From NCBI RefSeq assembly GCF_001422925.1, contig NZ_LMNI01000011.1:132114-196113 (forward strand): 64,000 bases of DNA, written 5' to 3'. Positions within the stretch are counted from its first letter, which is position 1. The number at the start of each line of letters is the position of its first letter. Below, piece by piece: positions 8,631 through 17,296 of the stretch. The translations under genes and the position numbers were made by a program. The stretch is from Microbacterium sp. Leaf288. GTDB lineage: Bacteria > Actinomycetota > Actinomycetes > Actinomycetales > Microbacteriaceae. The notes below the pieces were generated by a model. That model had not been told where the DNA came from, made no database searches, and saw only the letters and a program-made list of their open reading frames with translations.

Positions 8631-8665
8631 GGGCGGTGCGCATCGCCGTGCGATGCGCACCGCCC
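8631..8665 (-). terminator. Intercistronic hairpin behind the binding-protein gene
   Basis: GGGCGGTGCGCATCGC, a 3-base loop and its exact complement form a perfect 16-bp stem. It lies between the binding-protein stop and the permease start in the direction of transcription, with no T-run. It most likely protects or partly terminates the upstream mRNA so that more binding protein than permease is made. Confidence 0.8.
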
Positions 8666-8672
8666 GCGAGGA

Positions 8673-9968
8673 TCACTGGCTGAGGACCGCCGTGATCTCG
8701 TCGTTGTCGGCGTCGACCGTGTCGGTGCCTTCGAGCACGGCGTTGCGCACCAGCGTCAGCCACGGGCTTCCGGGGGCGTTGAACGCCTGCTGGAACTGCA
8801 GCGCCACGGGCGTGTCACCCTGGCCGGCCACCTCGTTGATGGTGACGAGGCGCGGGTCCTCGGCGGCGTACTCGTTGTCAGCGAGGTCGGAGCGCGAGAC
8901 GGCGTTGCCCGCCTTGGCGAGCACCTGCACCTGGGCGTCCTCCGACATCATCCACGCGAGGAAGTTCCACGCCTGGGGCGACAGCTTCGAGTCTTTCGAG
9001 ATGCCGATGCCGTCACCGCCGACGAACGTCGAGGCTCCGCTGTCGATACCCGGAAGGCCGGCCACGCCGGCGTCGAACTCGAGCCCCGAGAGGAGCGTCG
9101 CCGGGTACGGCATGATGCCGACCTTGCCCTCCTGGAAGCCTGCGACCCAGGTGGGTCCGGTCTCATCGGCAGAACCCGGTGCCACCGCGCCCGCGTCGTA
9201 GAGGTCCTTCCATGTGGAGTAGACCTCCTGCGCGGCGTCGCTGTTGAGGAGGGACTCGGTGCCGTCTTCGTTCATCACCTCGTCGCCCGAGGCCCAGATC
9301 GTCGGGAACCAGGTGAAGACGAGGCATCCGCCGCAGTTCAGGCCCGCCGAAGTGCCCGACACGCCGTCCTTGCCGAGGTCCTGGATCGCCTTCGCGGCGT
9401 CGGCGAACTCGGCGAGCGTCTGCGGGGCCTTCTCGGGGTCGAGGCCCGCCTCCTCGAAGAGTTCCTTGTTCCACATGAGCATCGACAGGTCGAGCACGAA
9501 AGGCAGCACGTGCTCGGCGCCCTCGTAGGTGCCCGCGGACAGGTGGCCCTGGTTGATCGAATCCTTGAAGGAAAGGCCGTCGATCTGCTCCGTGATGTCG
9601 GCGAACAGCCCCTGCTGCACCCAGTTGGGCACGTAGACGATGTCGGCGGCGAACAGATCGGGGAGACCCCCGGATCCGGCGGCCGCGCCGACCTTCGCGA
9701 CGTAGTCGTCGTTGGGCACGACGGTCAGTTCGACCTGGTTCTCGTGGCTCTCGTTGTACGCGTCGACCAGGAGGTTCGCCTGGGCCTCCATCGGGGCGCG
9801 GGTCCACAGCGTCAGCGTCGAACCGTCGTCGACGCCCTCAGCGGGGATGGACTCGGCCGGGGCGGGGGTGTCGCTGCCGGCGCAGGCGGCGAGGCCTCCG
9901 ATGAGCGCGCCCGCCGTGACGAGGGCCGTGGCCGCTCGCAGCGCGGCACGACGTCGGGTGGTGTTCAT
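8673..9968 (-). CDS. Extracellular sugar-binding lipoprotein
   Basis: A 431-residue solute-binding protein of the CUT1 type. It begins MNTTRRRAALRAA and has a hydrophobic segment ending in the lipobox LAAC near residue 27, so it should be lipid-anchored outside the membrane. The body follows the family pattern, including TLWTRAP, FADITEQIDG, MLMWNKELFEEAGLDPEKAP and QAWNFLAWMMSEDAQV. The ATG at 9968 has AGGAGA 7 bases before it; an in-frame extension to 10040 has no such site. First gene of the importer operon that ends with GH127, so an arabinose-containing oligosaccharide is the likely ligand. It is divergent from its probable LacI regulator. Confidence 0.93.
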   Translation of the reverse strand: MNTTRRRAALRAATALVTAGALIGGLAACAGSDTPAPAESIPAEGVDDGSTLTLWTRAPMEAQANLLVDAYNESHENQVELTVVPNDDYVAKVGAAAGSGGLPDLFAADIVYVPNWVQQGLFADITEQIDGLSFKDSINQGHLSAGTYEGAEHVLPFVLDLSMLMWNKELFEEAGLDPEKAPQTLAEFADAAKAIQDLGKDGVSGTSAGLNCGGCLVFTWFPTIWASGDEVMNEDGTESLLNSDAAQEVYSTWKDLYDAGAVAPGSADETGPTWVAGFQEGKVGIMPYPATLLSGLEFDAGVAGLPGIDSGASTFVGGDGIGISKDSKLSPQAWNFLAWMMSEDAQVQVLAKAGNAVSRSDLADNEYAAEDPRLVTINEVAGQGDTPVALQFQQAFNAPGSPWLTLVRNAVLEGTDTVDADNDEITAVLSQ

Positions 9969-10056
9969 GCAACTGTCTCCTCTGGCTCTTCTTCGAGCGG
10001 ATGACGCCGATCGGGTCGGCACCGCTGCGGTGGGGTGCACGGGCTCTCGAAATGAG

Positions 10057-10070
10057 CGAAAGCCATTTCG
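10057..10070. promoter_or_regulatory. Candidate LacI operator for the importer operon
   Basis: CGAAA-GCCA-TTTCG is a perfect inverted repeat with 5-bp arms, nested in a wider perfect repeat, CTCGAAATG (10046-10054) and CATTTCGAG (10064-10072). It lies between the divergent binding-protein and LacI genes. The same core with one mismatch occurs at 11212-11225 before the giant hydrolase gene. ATCGCGGCGAT (10080-10090) and a GATAACGTTTC site near 10115-10125 are further possible half-sites. Confidence 0.65.
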
Positions 10071-10144
10071 AGCAAGTTATCGCGGCGATTATCATGACGT
10101 CAAGTAGGTTCTTCGATAACGTTTCAGCACCGAAGGAGGTGCCC

Positions 10145-11170
10145 GTGGCAGCGAACGAGACCGGCTCCAAGGCCGCGACCCTGAGCGATGTGGCTCGACG
10201 GGCGGGAGTGTCGATAGCTACCGCTTCGAAGGCGCTCAACAACCGCGACGACGTCGCCGTCGCCACCCGGCAGCGCGTGCTGCGCGCCGCGGAAGAGTTG
10301 GCGTTCACGCCGAACGCGATGGCGAAAGGCCTTCTCGCCGGTCGCACGGGAACGGTCGGACTCCTGACGAGCGACCTCGAAGGTCGCTTCATGATCCCGA
10401 TCCTGATGGGTGCCGAGGATGCGTTCGGCGCGGGCCAGGTCAGCGTCTTCCTGTGCGACGCTCGCGGCGACGCGATCCGCGAGCAGCACCACCTCAGGGC
10501 GCTGCTCAGCCGCCGCGTGGACGGGATCATCGTCGTCGGCCGGCAGACCGATCCGCGGCCGTCGCTCGGTCAAGAGATCCCGGTGCCCGTCGTCTACGCG
10601 TACGCGCCGTCGGACGACCCCCGCGACCTGTCCCTCACCCCCGACAACTACACCGGCGGTCGCATGGCGGTGGAGCACCTCATCTCGTGTGGGCGCACGC
10701 GCATCGCCCACATCACGGGCGACCCGTCTTACGCCGCCGCGCAAGATCGCATCGCGGGAGCCAGGGCGGCGCTGGCGGCGGGGGGGCTCGAGCTCGTCGG
10801 CGAGCCGATGTTCGCGGAGTGGACCGAGCATTGGGGAAGGGATGCTGCGGCCCTGCTGCTGCAGCGTCACCCCGAGGTTGACGCGATCTTCTGCGGCTCG
10901 GATCAGATCGCGCGCGGCGTGCTCGACACGGCCCGCGACCTCGGGCGAAGCGTTCCGGAGGATCTCGCGGTGATCGGCTACGACAACTGGGAGGTGCTGT
11001 CGACGAACTCGCGCCCCCAGCTGACGAGCATCGACGCGAACCTCCAGCAGCTCGGGCGTCAGGCCGCGCAGCGCGTGTTCGACGCGATCGACGGCGTCGA
11101 CATCGGTGACGGAACACACCATCTGCCGGTCCGTCTGGTCATCAGGGGGTCGACGATCCCGCGTCGCTGA
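10145..11170 (+). CDS. LacI-family regulator of the arabinoside importer
   Basis: A 341-residue LacI-family repressor. The helix-turn-helix (LSDVARRAGVSIATASKALN) is at about residues 11-30, then the hinge (NAMAKGLL) and the sugar-binding core with DLAVIGYDNWEV near the end. The GTG at 10145 is chosen because a strong GAAGGAGGT lies 4 bases upstream; the longer frame to 10001 has no such site. It is divergent from the importer operon and followed by the giant secreted protein. The shared CGAAA-N4-TTTCG motif flanks this gene on both sides, so it probably controls both neighbours and itself. Confidence 0.92.
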   Translation: MAANETGSKAATLSDVARRAGVSIATASKALNNRDDVAVATRQRVLRAAEELAFTPNAMAKGLLAGRTGTVGLLTSDLEGRFMIPILMGAEDAFGAGQVSVFLCDARGDAIREQHHLRALLSRRVDGIIVVGRQTDPRPSLGQEIPVPVVYAYAPSDDPRDLSLTPDNYTGGRMAVEHLISCGRTRIAHITGDPSYAAAQDRIAGARAALAAGGLELVGEPMFAEWTEHWGRDAAALLLQRHPEVDAIFCGSDQIARGVLDTARDLGRSVPEDLAVIGYDNWEVLSTNSRPQLTSIDANLQQLGRQAAQRVFDAIDGVDIGDGTHHLPVRLVIRGSTIPRR

Positions 11171-11211
11171 CGCGGGGTTCCCTCATCGGCGGTCCTGAGT
11201 TTCGAAATCCT

Positions 11212-11225
11212 CGAAAACCATTGCG
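11212..11225. promoter_or_regulatory. Second candidate LacI operator
   Basis: CGAAA-ACCA-TTGCG repeats the operator core found at 10057-10070 with identical spacing (CGAAA-RCCA-TTKCG). It lies 64 bases before the start of the 1991-aa protein. A further TTTCGAAA palindrome overlaps its left side at 11200-11207. Confidence 0.55.
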
Positions 11226-11289
11226 CTCACGATGGGGACACTGCCAAACTGCCGCTCACGCGTGATCTCAGCGTCGAGAGGTAGCCATT

Positions 11290-14200
11290 GTGAGCGTCCC
11301 CCATTCCCCGAACCGCCGCCGGCGGTCTTTGAATCTCATCGCGGTATCAACGGTTTCGGTCCTTGTCGGATCGTTGCTGGCGACCGCCGCTGCACCCGCG
11401 GCGGTCGCCGTCCCGGGCGCCGAGGTGTCCCAGAGCGCTCTGGGGTACCCGGCGTTCGTCGGTTCGGCCGAGCCCATTCCCGACACGGGCGTCGCGTTCG
11501 CGCCGGGCGGCTATCTGTCGTCCGTCTTCGCGGCCGACCTCGCCGCCGGCGCCGGCTCGGCGCCGGGTCAGGACTTCTGGCTCGACCGGATGCTCGCCCG
11601 CACCGGAACGATGTTCGACGGCACCGAGAACGCCGTCGCCTTCACGCGGGGGCGCACGGCGTTCATGAAGACGCACAACCCCACCGGGCTCGGCTGGCGC
11701 GGCGACACCGCGTACGTCGACACCACCGGCAAGGGTGACGGCTTCGCCTACACCGTGACGGTCGACGGCACGCCCGTGACCCTTGCCGAGCAGAGCGGCC
11801 AGCGGCGCCAGACTCCGAGCTACTTCACCTCGGTGTTCACGGGCGGCGGCATCACGCTGACCCAGACGAAGTACATCACCGACCAGAACGTCATGGTCGC
11901 CGGCATCCGTGTCACCGGCGCGTCCGCGCACACCGTGAAGATCACGGCCACGTCTCCCCACGCCACCCGGGCCGAGGGCGATGAGCTTGTCGGCGTCGTG
12001 AGCGCGTACAACCAGCTCACGACCCTCTTCCCACGTCTCTCGGGTGACGGGTTCGCGGCCGATGGCAGCTCGCTGGTCGCGACGCTCGACGTGCCCGCGG
12101 GCGGGCTGGTCGCCACGAAGCTGCAACTCGGCCTCATCGCCGAGGAGGTGCCGGCCTCGACCACCGAATACCAGCACTACCGGGCCCTCACTCCCGACGC
12201 CGCGTACATCGAGCACGTGCGCGCCTACAACCAGTGGTGGGCCGACAACATCCCGTACCTCGACACCCCCGAGGACAACATCGACAAGACGCTCTTCTAC
12301 CGCTGGTGGCTGATGCGCTACAACTTCCTCGACGCCGACATCCCGGGCAACGACTACCAGTTCCCCACGTCGATGGAGGGCGTGCTCGGGTACAACAACG
12401 CCATCGTCCTCACCGTCGGCATGTTCATCGACGACCTCAAGTACTTCCGCGACCCGGCCTACTCGTACGGTCCCGCGGTGTCGGTCGGCGAGACGTCGAA
12501 GGGCGGCAAGTTCGTCGACAACCCCGGCGACCCGGCGAACTGGTCCAACAGCTACACGCAGTACATCACCGAGGCTGCGTGGCGTGCCTATGAGCTGCAC
12601 GGCGGCCCCGGCGCGATCGGTGAGAAGCTCGGCGACCACTCGCGCGACGACGTCGAGGGCCTGCTCGAGGCCTACGACGGCAACGACAACGGCCTCATCG
12701 AGTACTCGTGGGGCGCGATGACCGGCAACGACGCCGACGCCGTGTCGTTCCACTGGCGCCCGAACAACCCCAACATGGACCGCACCGAGAGCGCCTACCT
12801 CTACTCGAATGCGAAGGCGGCGGCGGAGTTCTACCGCGTCGCCGGCGACACCGAGGGCGCCGAGCACATGGACGCGCTCGCGGAGCGCGTGAAGACAGCC
12901 GTACTGGAGTACCTGTGGGAGCCCGAGCAGGCCACAGCCGACCAGGTCGGGCTCAAGGGCAACCTGCTCAAGCACCGCGTGACCAGCGACGGGGCGCTGA
13001 ACCCGTGGAAGGAGATCAACAACTACTACCCGTTCTCGGTGGGCCTCATGCCCAAGCCCGGAGAAGCGGACTACGACCAGCCGTACGTCGAGGCTCTGCG
13101 CCTGTTCGCCGACGCCGACCAGTACCCGGTGTTCCCCTTCTACACGGCCAACCAGGTCGACCAGGCGGACTACGGCGGGCCGGGATCGAACAACTTCTCG
13201 GTGATCAACTCGACGGTGTGGTTCCGGATGCTGTCGTCCGTGCTCCGTGATTACCCCCAGGATTACGTCACCCCCGAGATGTACAAGCAGCTCCTGTACT
13301 GGAACGCGTGGGCGCACTACCAGAACGGCGACAACCGCCTGCCCAACCAGAACGAGTTCTGGTCGAACGGCTCGGCCGAGGACGGCGGATCGATCGGCTA
13401 CCGTTCGTGGATCCACCACACCATCCTGGGCGCGACCAACTTCACCGTGATCGAGGACGCGATGGGCGTGCGCTCCCGCGCCGACGCGAAGATCGAGCTC
13501 GACCCGATCGACATCGGGTGGCCGAGCTTCGCCGTCGACAACATCCGCTACCACGACCGCGACCTCGCCGTCGTGTGGGACGAGGACGGCTCGGCCTACG
13601 GTGGACCTGCCGGGTACTCCGTGTACCTCGACGGTGCGCTCGCCTTCACCGTGAGCGACCTCGCCCACGTCGTCTACGACCCCGCGACGGGCACGGTCGA
13701 ACTGCCGGAGGACGGCGCGACCGTCGTCACGCAGCAGCCCGGTGCCCTGTCGAGCGCCGCCGACATCCGGTTCGCCGACGACGCACGCGTCGTGGACATG
13801 TTCGCGAAGGCTGGCGCCGACATCGCGACGGCCACCACCGCCGCCCCCAACCTCGCCGAGGGCGCCGCGATCACCGCGACGTTCGCGGCGAACGGACGCC
13901 CCGTCGAGGGCGCGGTCGACGGGTCCACCGCGAACGAGCCCTTCTGGGGCACGGCCGGGTCGCCGAACACGAGCGACAGCCTCGTCGTCGACCTCGGTTC
14001 GGCGAAGGAGATCGACGAGGTGCGACTCGACTTCTACAAGACGTCGACGTCCGCGACGGTGTCGGGCTACGAGCTGCCTCAGATGTACGGCCTGGAGTAC
14101 GAGTCGGGCGGCGAGTGGGTCGCCGTGCCGGGTCAGTCCCGCACGCCCTCGCACGTCACCGCCAATGGAAACGTCGTGCGATTCCCCGAGGTCACCGCGA

Positions 14201-17200
14201 GCAAGGTGCGTCTGACGGTCACGCACGCCGCCGGAGCGCGAACGGGTCTCAAGGAAATCCAGGTGCGCGCCACGGGCGCCGAGGCGCCGCCGTCGACGAA
14301 CGCCGCACCCAGCGTGAGCGCGTACGTCGATCCGACGTTCTCGCAGCCCTCGCAGGCGCGCATCATCGGCACGGTGTCGGACGACGGCCTGCCGTCGCTC
14401 GCGCTGATCTCGTCGTGGACGCTCGCGTCGGGCCCCGAGGGCGGCGAGGCGATCTTCGCCAACCCGGCGAGCGCGACCACCGTCGTCCAGTTCACCGAAG
14501 CCGGCACTTATACGGTCCGCCTCACGGCGAACGACGGCGAGCTCAGCTCGAGCCGCGATGTCACGCTGGACGTGACGGGCGGCGAGACCGAGAAGACCAA
14601 CATCGCCGTCGACGCGACGGCCTCGGCATCCGCCGTGACCGGCTGGAACCGCGTCGCGGCCATCAACGACGGCAATGCGCCGTACCCGGTGTCGGCCGAG
14701 ACCGACGCCTGGGGCACGTGGGGAACCGCGGCGACGAACAACTCGTACGCCGCGACCCTCACGTGGCCGACGCCGGTGCGGGTCGACGAGAGCCGCATCT
14801 TGTTCCACAGCAACGGCGCGTCCGACGGCGTGCTCCCGCCCTCGTCGTGGAAGCTCGAGTACCTCGACGGCTCGACGTGGCGCGACGTGCCCGACGCGAG
14901 CGCGTACGGCACGACTGCCGGCGTCTTCAACTCGGTGACGCACGCGCCCGTCGTGACGACGGCGCTGCGCGCGACGCTCGTCCGAGACGGCGCGTCGTAC
15001 CCGGGAATCGTGGAGTGGCAGGCGCTCGCCGAGGCGCCGGTCTCGGTGGAGTCCGTGGCCGTGCGCACCGTGCCGGGCACGGCACCTGCGATGCCCGCCG
15101 AGGTGGAGGTCGCCTTCGCCGACGGCTCCCGCGAGCAGCGGGAGGTGAGCTGGCAGGCCATCGACCCCGCGTCCTACGCGGGGGAGTCGTCCTTCCCGGT
15201 GCTCGGCTTCGTCGAGGGCACCTCGACGCTCGCCCGGGCCACCGTGTGGGTGCGTGCCAACACCGCGGTGCAGATCAACACCTTCGAGCCGGTCGAGGTC
15301 TCGACGGCACGGGGCGCCGCGCCGGTGCTGCCCGCCCGTGTGATCGCCGTGTACAACGACGGCGGCCAGGCGTCGCTGTCGGTGGCGTGGGACCAGGTCG
15401 ACCCCGCCTCGTACGGGACGGTCGGCACGTTCACGGTCGAAGGCGCGGTCGAGAGCACCGACAAGCGCCCCGTGGCCACGGTCACCGTGCGTGCGACCGC
15501 CGATCAGGCGCCCGTCGTGACGCTCTCGACCGCGCCGGCGGCGCCCGCGTCCGGCTGGTTGGCCGGACCGGTCACAGTGTCGGCGACCGCGGTCGACGAC
15601 GACGACGCGTCGCCGGCGATCGAGGTGCAGACGGGCACGGAGTGGGTCGCCTACTCCGGTCCGGTCGAGGTGACGGCGCAGGGTGCCACCACCCTCCGTG
15701 CCCGTGCGACCGACGACAGCGGTCTGGTGTCGTCGGTGGTCTCGGTCGTCGTGAGCATCGACACCGTGGCGCCCGAGGTGAGCGCTGCGTTCGACACCGC
15801 GACCCGCAGCCTCACGATCGCGGCGGTCGAGGGCGGTTCGGGGCTCGCCAAGCGCGAGTACCGGATCGGTGGCGGCGAGTGGCGCACGTACACCGGCGCC
15901 GTCACCATGACCGATGCCGGCACCGTGACCTACCGGGCCGTCGACGTCGCCGGGAACCTCTCCGAGCAGAAGACCATCGAGGTGCCCGAGCGTGAGCCCG
16001 GTCAGTCGCTCAACGTCGCAGGCAACGCAACGGCGACCGTTTCGGCTTCGACATCGTGGAACCGTGCCGCCGGCATCAACGACGGAGTGGCGAACCACCC
16101 GGTCACGGTGCAGTCGACCGCGTGGGGCACGTGGGGTCTCACCGGTGACACGCAGTGGGCGCAGCTCACGTGGGATCAACCGGTCACGGTGGGCACCAGC
16201 CGTGTCCTCTTCTTCGACGACGGGGGCGGCATGGGCCTCCCGAGCGCATGGAAGCTGGAGTACCGCGACGGCGACTCGTGGGTCGAGGTGCCCGAGCCGT
16301 CGGGCTACACCACGACGGTGGGCCAGTTCGATGTGCTGACGCACGGGACGGTGACGACGACGGCGCTGCGGGCGACGCTCACCAAGCCCACGTCCGCCTA
16401 TGTCGGCATCGTGGAGTGGCAGGTGCTCGATGTGCCCGCCGCCGCCGAGCCCACACTCGAGGTGCCGGCCGGACCCGTCACCGCGGGCACCGGGTTCCCG
16501 GTGACCCTCACCGACGGCACCGCCGACGCCGACTATGCGGTGACGCTGGAGCCCGGCGGGATCGAGCTCGGCACGCTGACGACCGGGTCGAACGGTGCGG
16601 GCGTCCTCTACACCTCGGCGTTGCCGAAGGGCCTCGACGCCGGGGAGTACACGGTGCGGGCGAGCCGCGGCGACGAGCGGTACGAGGCGACCATCACGGT
16701 CGAAGAGTCCGACGAGCCACGCCAGGTCGTGGCAGGCTCCGTCTCGATCACCGGATCGGCGACGATCGGCGGCGTGCTCGCCGCGGACGTGACCGGCTTC
16801 GAGCCCGCCGACGTGTCGTACGCCTACCAGTGGTTCGTGGACGGCTCGATCGTGGACGGCGCCGACGGCCCGACCTTCGTGCCCCGGGCGCAGGACAGCG
16901 GAAAGAGCGTCGTGGTCCGGGTGACCGGCTTCGCCGACGGCATGCTGTTGGCGTCGGCCGAGTCCGCTCCCGCGGGCCCGGTCACGCTGCCGGCGCTGGA
17001 GGCGGGGCAGGTCTCGATCGAGGGCACTCCGCGGCAGGGCGCCAAGCTCACGGCAGCGGTCAGCGACTGGCCCGAGGGCGTGAAGCTCGAGTACCGCTGG
17101 CGCTCCAACGGCCTGCTCGTTCCGGGCGCCAAGAAGGACACCTTCTCGCCGCGCGGCGCCGACGTCGGCAAGTCCGTCGTCGTGGAGGTGCGCGCGACGC

Positions 17201-17265
17201 AGAAGGGCTTCGCGTCGACCGAGTGGGTGGCTTCCGACCCGGTCCAGGTCCAGCCGAAGCGCTGA
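11290..17265 (+). CDS. Giant secreted multidomain glycoside hydrolase-like protein
   Basis: 1991 residues. A signal peptide (about 1-40, with RRRRSLN then a hydrophobic run ending AAAPAAVAV) is followed by a catalytic-type region at about 57-847. This is rich in Trp/Tyr/Asn motifs such as FYRWWLMRYNF and NEFWSNGSAEDGGSIGYRSW. It looks like an (alpha/alpha)6-barrel glycosidase of the GH63/MGH1-like type, but I cannot assign a CAZy family. Next come an F5/8-type C (discoidin) domain (853-993), a PKD-like domain (1005-1094), a second F5/8-like domain (1102-1247), two Big_4-type Ig domains (1252-1403), further Ig-like domains (1408-1563), a third F5/8-like domain (1572-1713), an Ig-like domain and two C-terminal Ig repeats (1814-1991). 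No LPxTG sorting motif. GTG start with GAGAGG upstream. Likely degrades arabinose-containing polymers outside the cell. Confidence 0.8.
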   Translation: MSVPHSPNRRRRSLNLIAVSTVSVLVGSLLATAAAPAAVAVPGAEVSQSALGYPAFVGSAEPIPDTGVAFAPGGYLSSVFAADLAAGAGSAPGQDFWLDRMLARTGTMFDGTENAVAFTRGRTAFMKTHNPTGLGWRGDTAYVDTTGKGDGFAYTVTVDGTPVTLAEQSGQRRQTPSYFTSVFTGGGITLTQTKYITDQNVMVAGIRVTGASAHTVKITATSPHATRAEGDELVGVVSAYNQLTTLFPRLSGDGFAADGSSLVATLDVPAGGLVATKLQLGLIAEEVPASTTEYQHYRALTPDAAYIEHVRAYNQWWADNIPYLDTPEDNIDKTLFYRWWLMRYNFLDADIPGNDYQFPTSMEGVLGYNNAIVLTVGMFIDDLKYFRDPAYSYGPAVSVGETSKGGKFVDNPGDPANWSNSYTQYITEAAWRAYELHGGPGAIGEKLGDHSRDDVEGLLEAYDGNDNGLIEYSWGAMTGNDADAVSFHWRPNNPNMDRTESAYLYSNAKAAAEFYRVAGDTEGAEHMDALAERVKTAVLEYLWEPEQATADQVGLKGNLLKHRVTSDGALNPWKEINNYYPFSVGLMPKPGEADYDQPYVEALRLFADADQYPVFPFYTANQVDQADYGGPGSNNFSVINSTVWFRMLSSVLRDYPQDYVTPEMYKQLLYWNAWAHYQNGDNRLPNQNEFWSNGSAEDGGSIGYRSWIHHTILGATNFTVIEDAMGVRSRADAKIELDPIDIGWPSFAVDNIRYHDRDLAVVWDEDGSAYGGPAGYSVYLDGALAFTVSDLAHVVYDPATGTVELPEDGATVVTQQPGALSSAADIRFADDARVVDMFAKAGADIATATTAAPNLAEGAAITATFAANGRPVEGAVDGSTANEPFWGTAGSPNTSDSLVVDLGSAKEIDEVRLDFYKTSTSATVSGYELPQMYGLEYESGGEWVAVPGQSRTPSHVTANGNVVRFPEVTASKVRLTVTHAAGARTGLKEIQVRATGAEAPPSTNAAPSVSAYVDPTFSQPSQARIIGTVSDDGLPSLALISSWTLASGPEGGEAIFANPASATTVVQFTEAGTYTVRLTANDGELSSSRDVTLDVTGGETEKTNIAVDATASASAVTGWNRVAAINDGNAPYPVSAETDAWGTWGTAATNNSYAATLTWPTPVRVDESRILFHSNGASDGVLPPSSWKLEYLDGSTWRDVPDASAYGTTAGVFNSVTHAPVVTTALRATLVRDGASYPGIVEWQALAEAPVSVESVAVRTVPGTAPAMPAEVEVAFADGSREQREVSWQAIDPASYAGESSFPVLGFVEGTSTLARATVWVRANTAVQINTFEPVEVSTARGAAPVLPARVIAVYNDGGQASLSVAWDQVDPASYGTVGTFTVEGAVESTDKRPVATVTVRATADQAPVVTLSTAPAAPASGWLAGPVTVSATAVDDDDASPAIEVQTGTEWVAYSGPVEVTAQGATTLRARATDDSGLVSSVVSVVVSIDTVAPEVSAAFDTATRSLTIAAVEGGSGLAKREYRIGGGEWRTYTGAVTMTDAGTVTYRAVDVAGNLSEQKTIEVPEREPGQSLNVAGNATATVSASTSWNRAAGINDGVANHPVTVQSTAWGTWGLTGDTQWAQLTWDQPVTVGTSRVLFFDDGGGMGLPSAWKLEYRDGDSWVEVPEPSGYTTTVGQFDVLTHGTVTTTALRATLTKPTSAYVGIVEWQVLDVPAAAEPTLEVPAGPVTAGTGFPVTLTDGTADADYAVTLEPGGIELGTLTTGSNGAGVLYTSALPKGLDAGEYTVRASRGDERYEATITVEESDEPRQVVAGSVSITGSATIGGVLAADVTGFEPADVSYAYQWFVDGSIVDGADGPTFVPRAQDSGKSVVVRVTGFADGMLLASAESAPAGPVTLPALEAGQVSIEGTPRQGAKLTAAVSDWPEGVKLEYRWRSNGLLVPGAKKDTFSPRGADVGKSVVVEVRATQKGFASTEWVASDPVQVQPKR

Positions 17266-17296
17266 TCCGATCGATCCGACGAACAAGGTGGTTCAG

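Noticed and set aside
6769..9968. Search for an ATPase gene of the arabinoside importer
   Set aside because: None is present in the operon or nearby. The exporter ATPase at 53966 is of the ABC-2 type and does not fit. A shared MsiK-type ATPase elsewhere is the usual solution.
11347..17286. A 1979-codon open frame on the minus strand opposite the giant hydrolase gene
   Set aside because: It is a GC-bias shadow: Arg/Gly/His-rich, no domain, no ribosome binding site, while the plus frame has clear domains. The same holds for other long antisense frames, such as those opposite 17297-21160 and 33835-37905.
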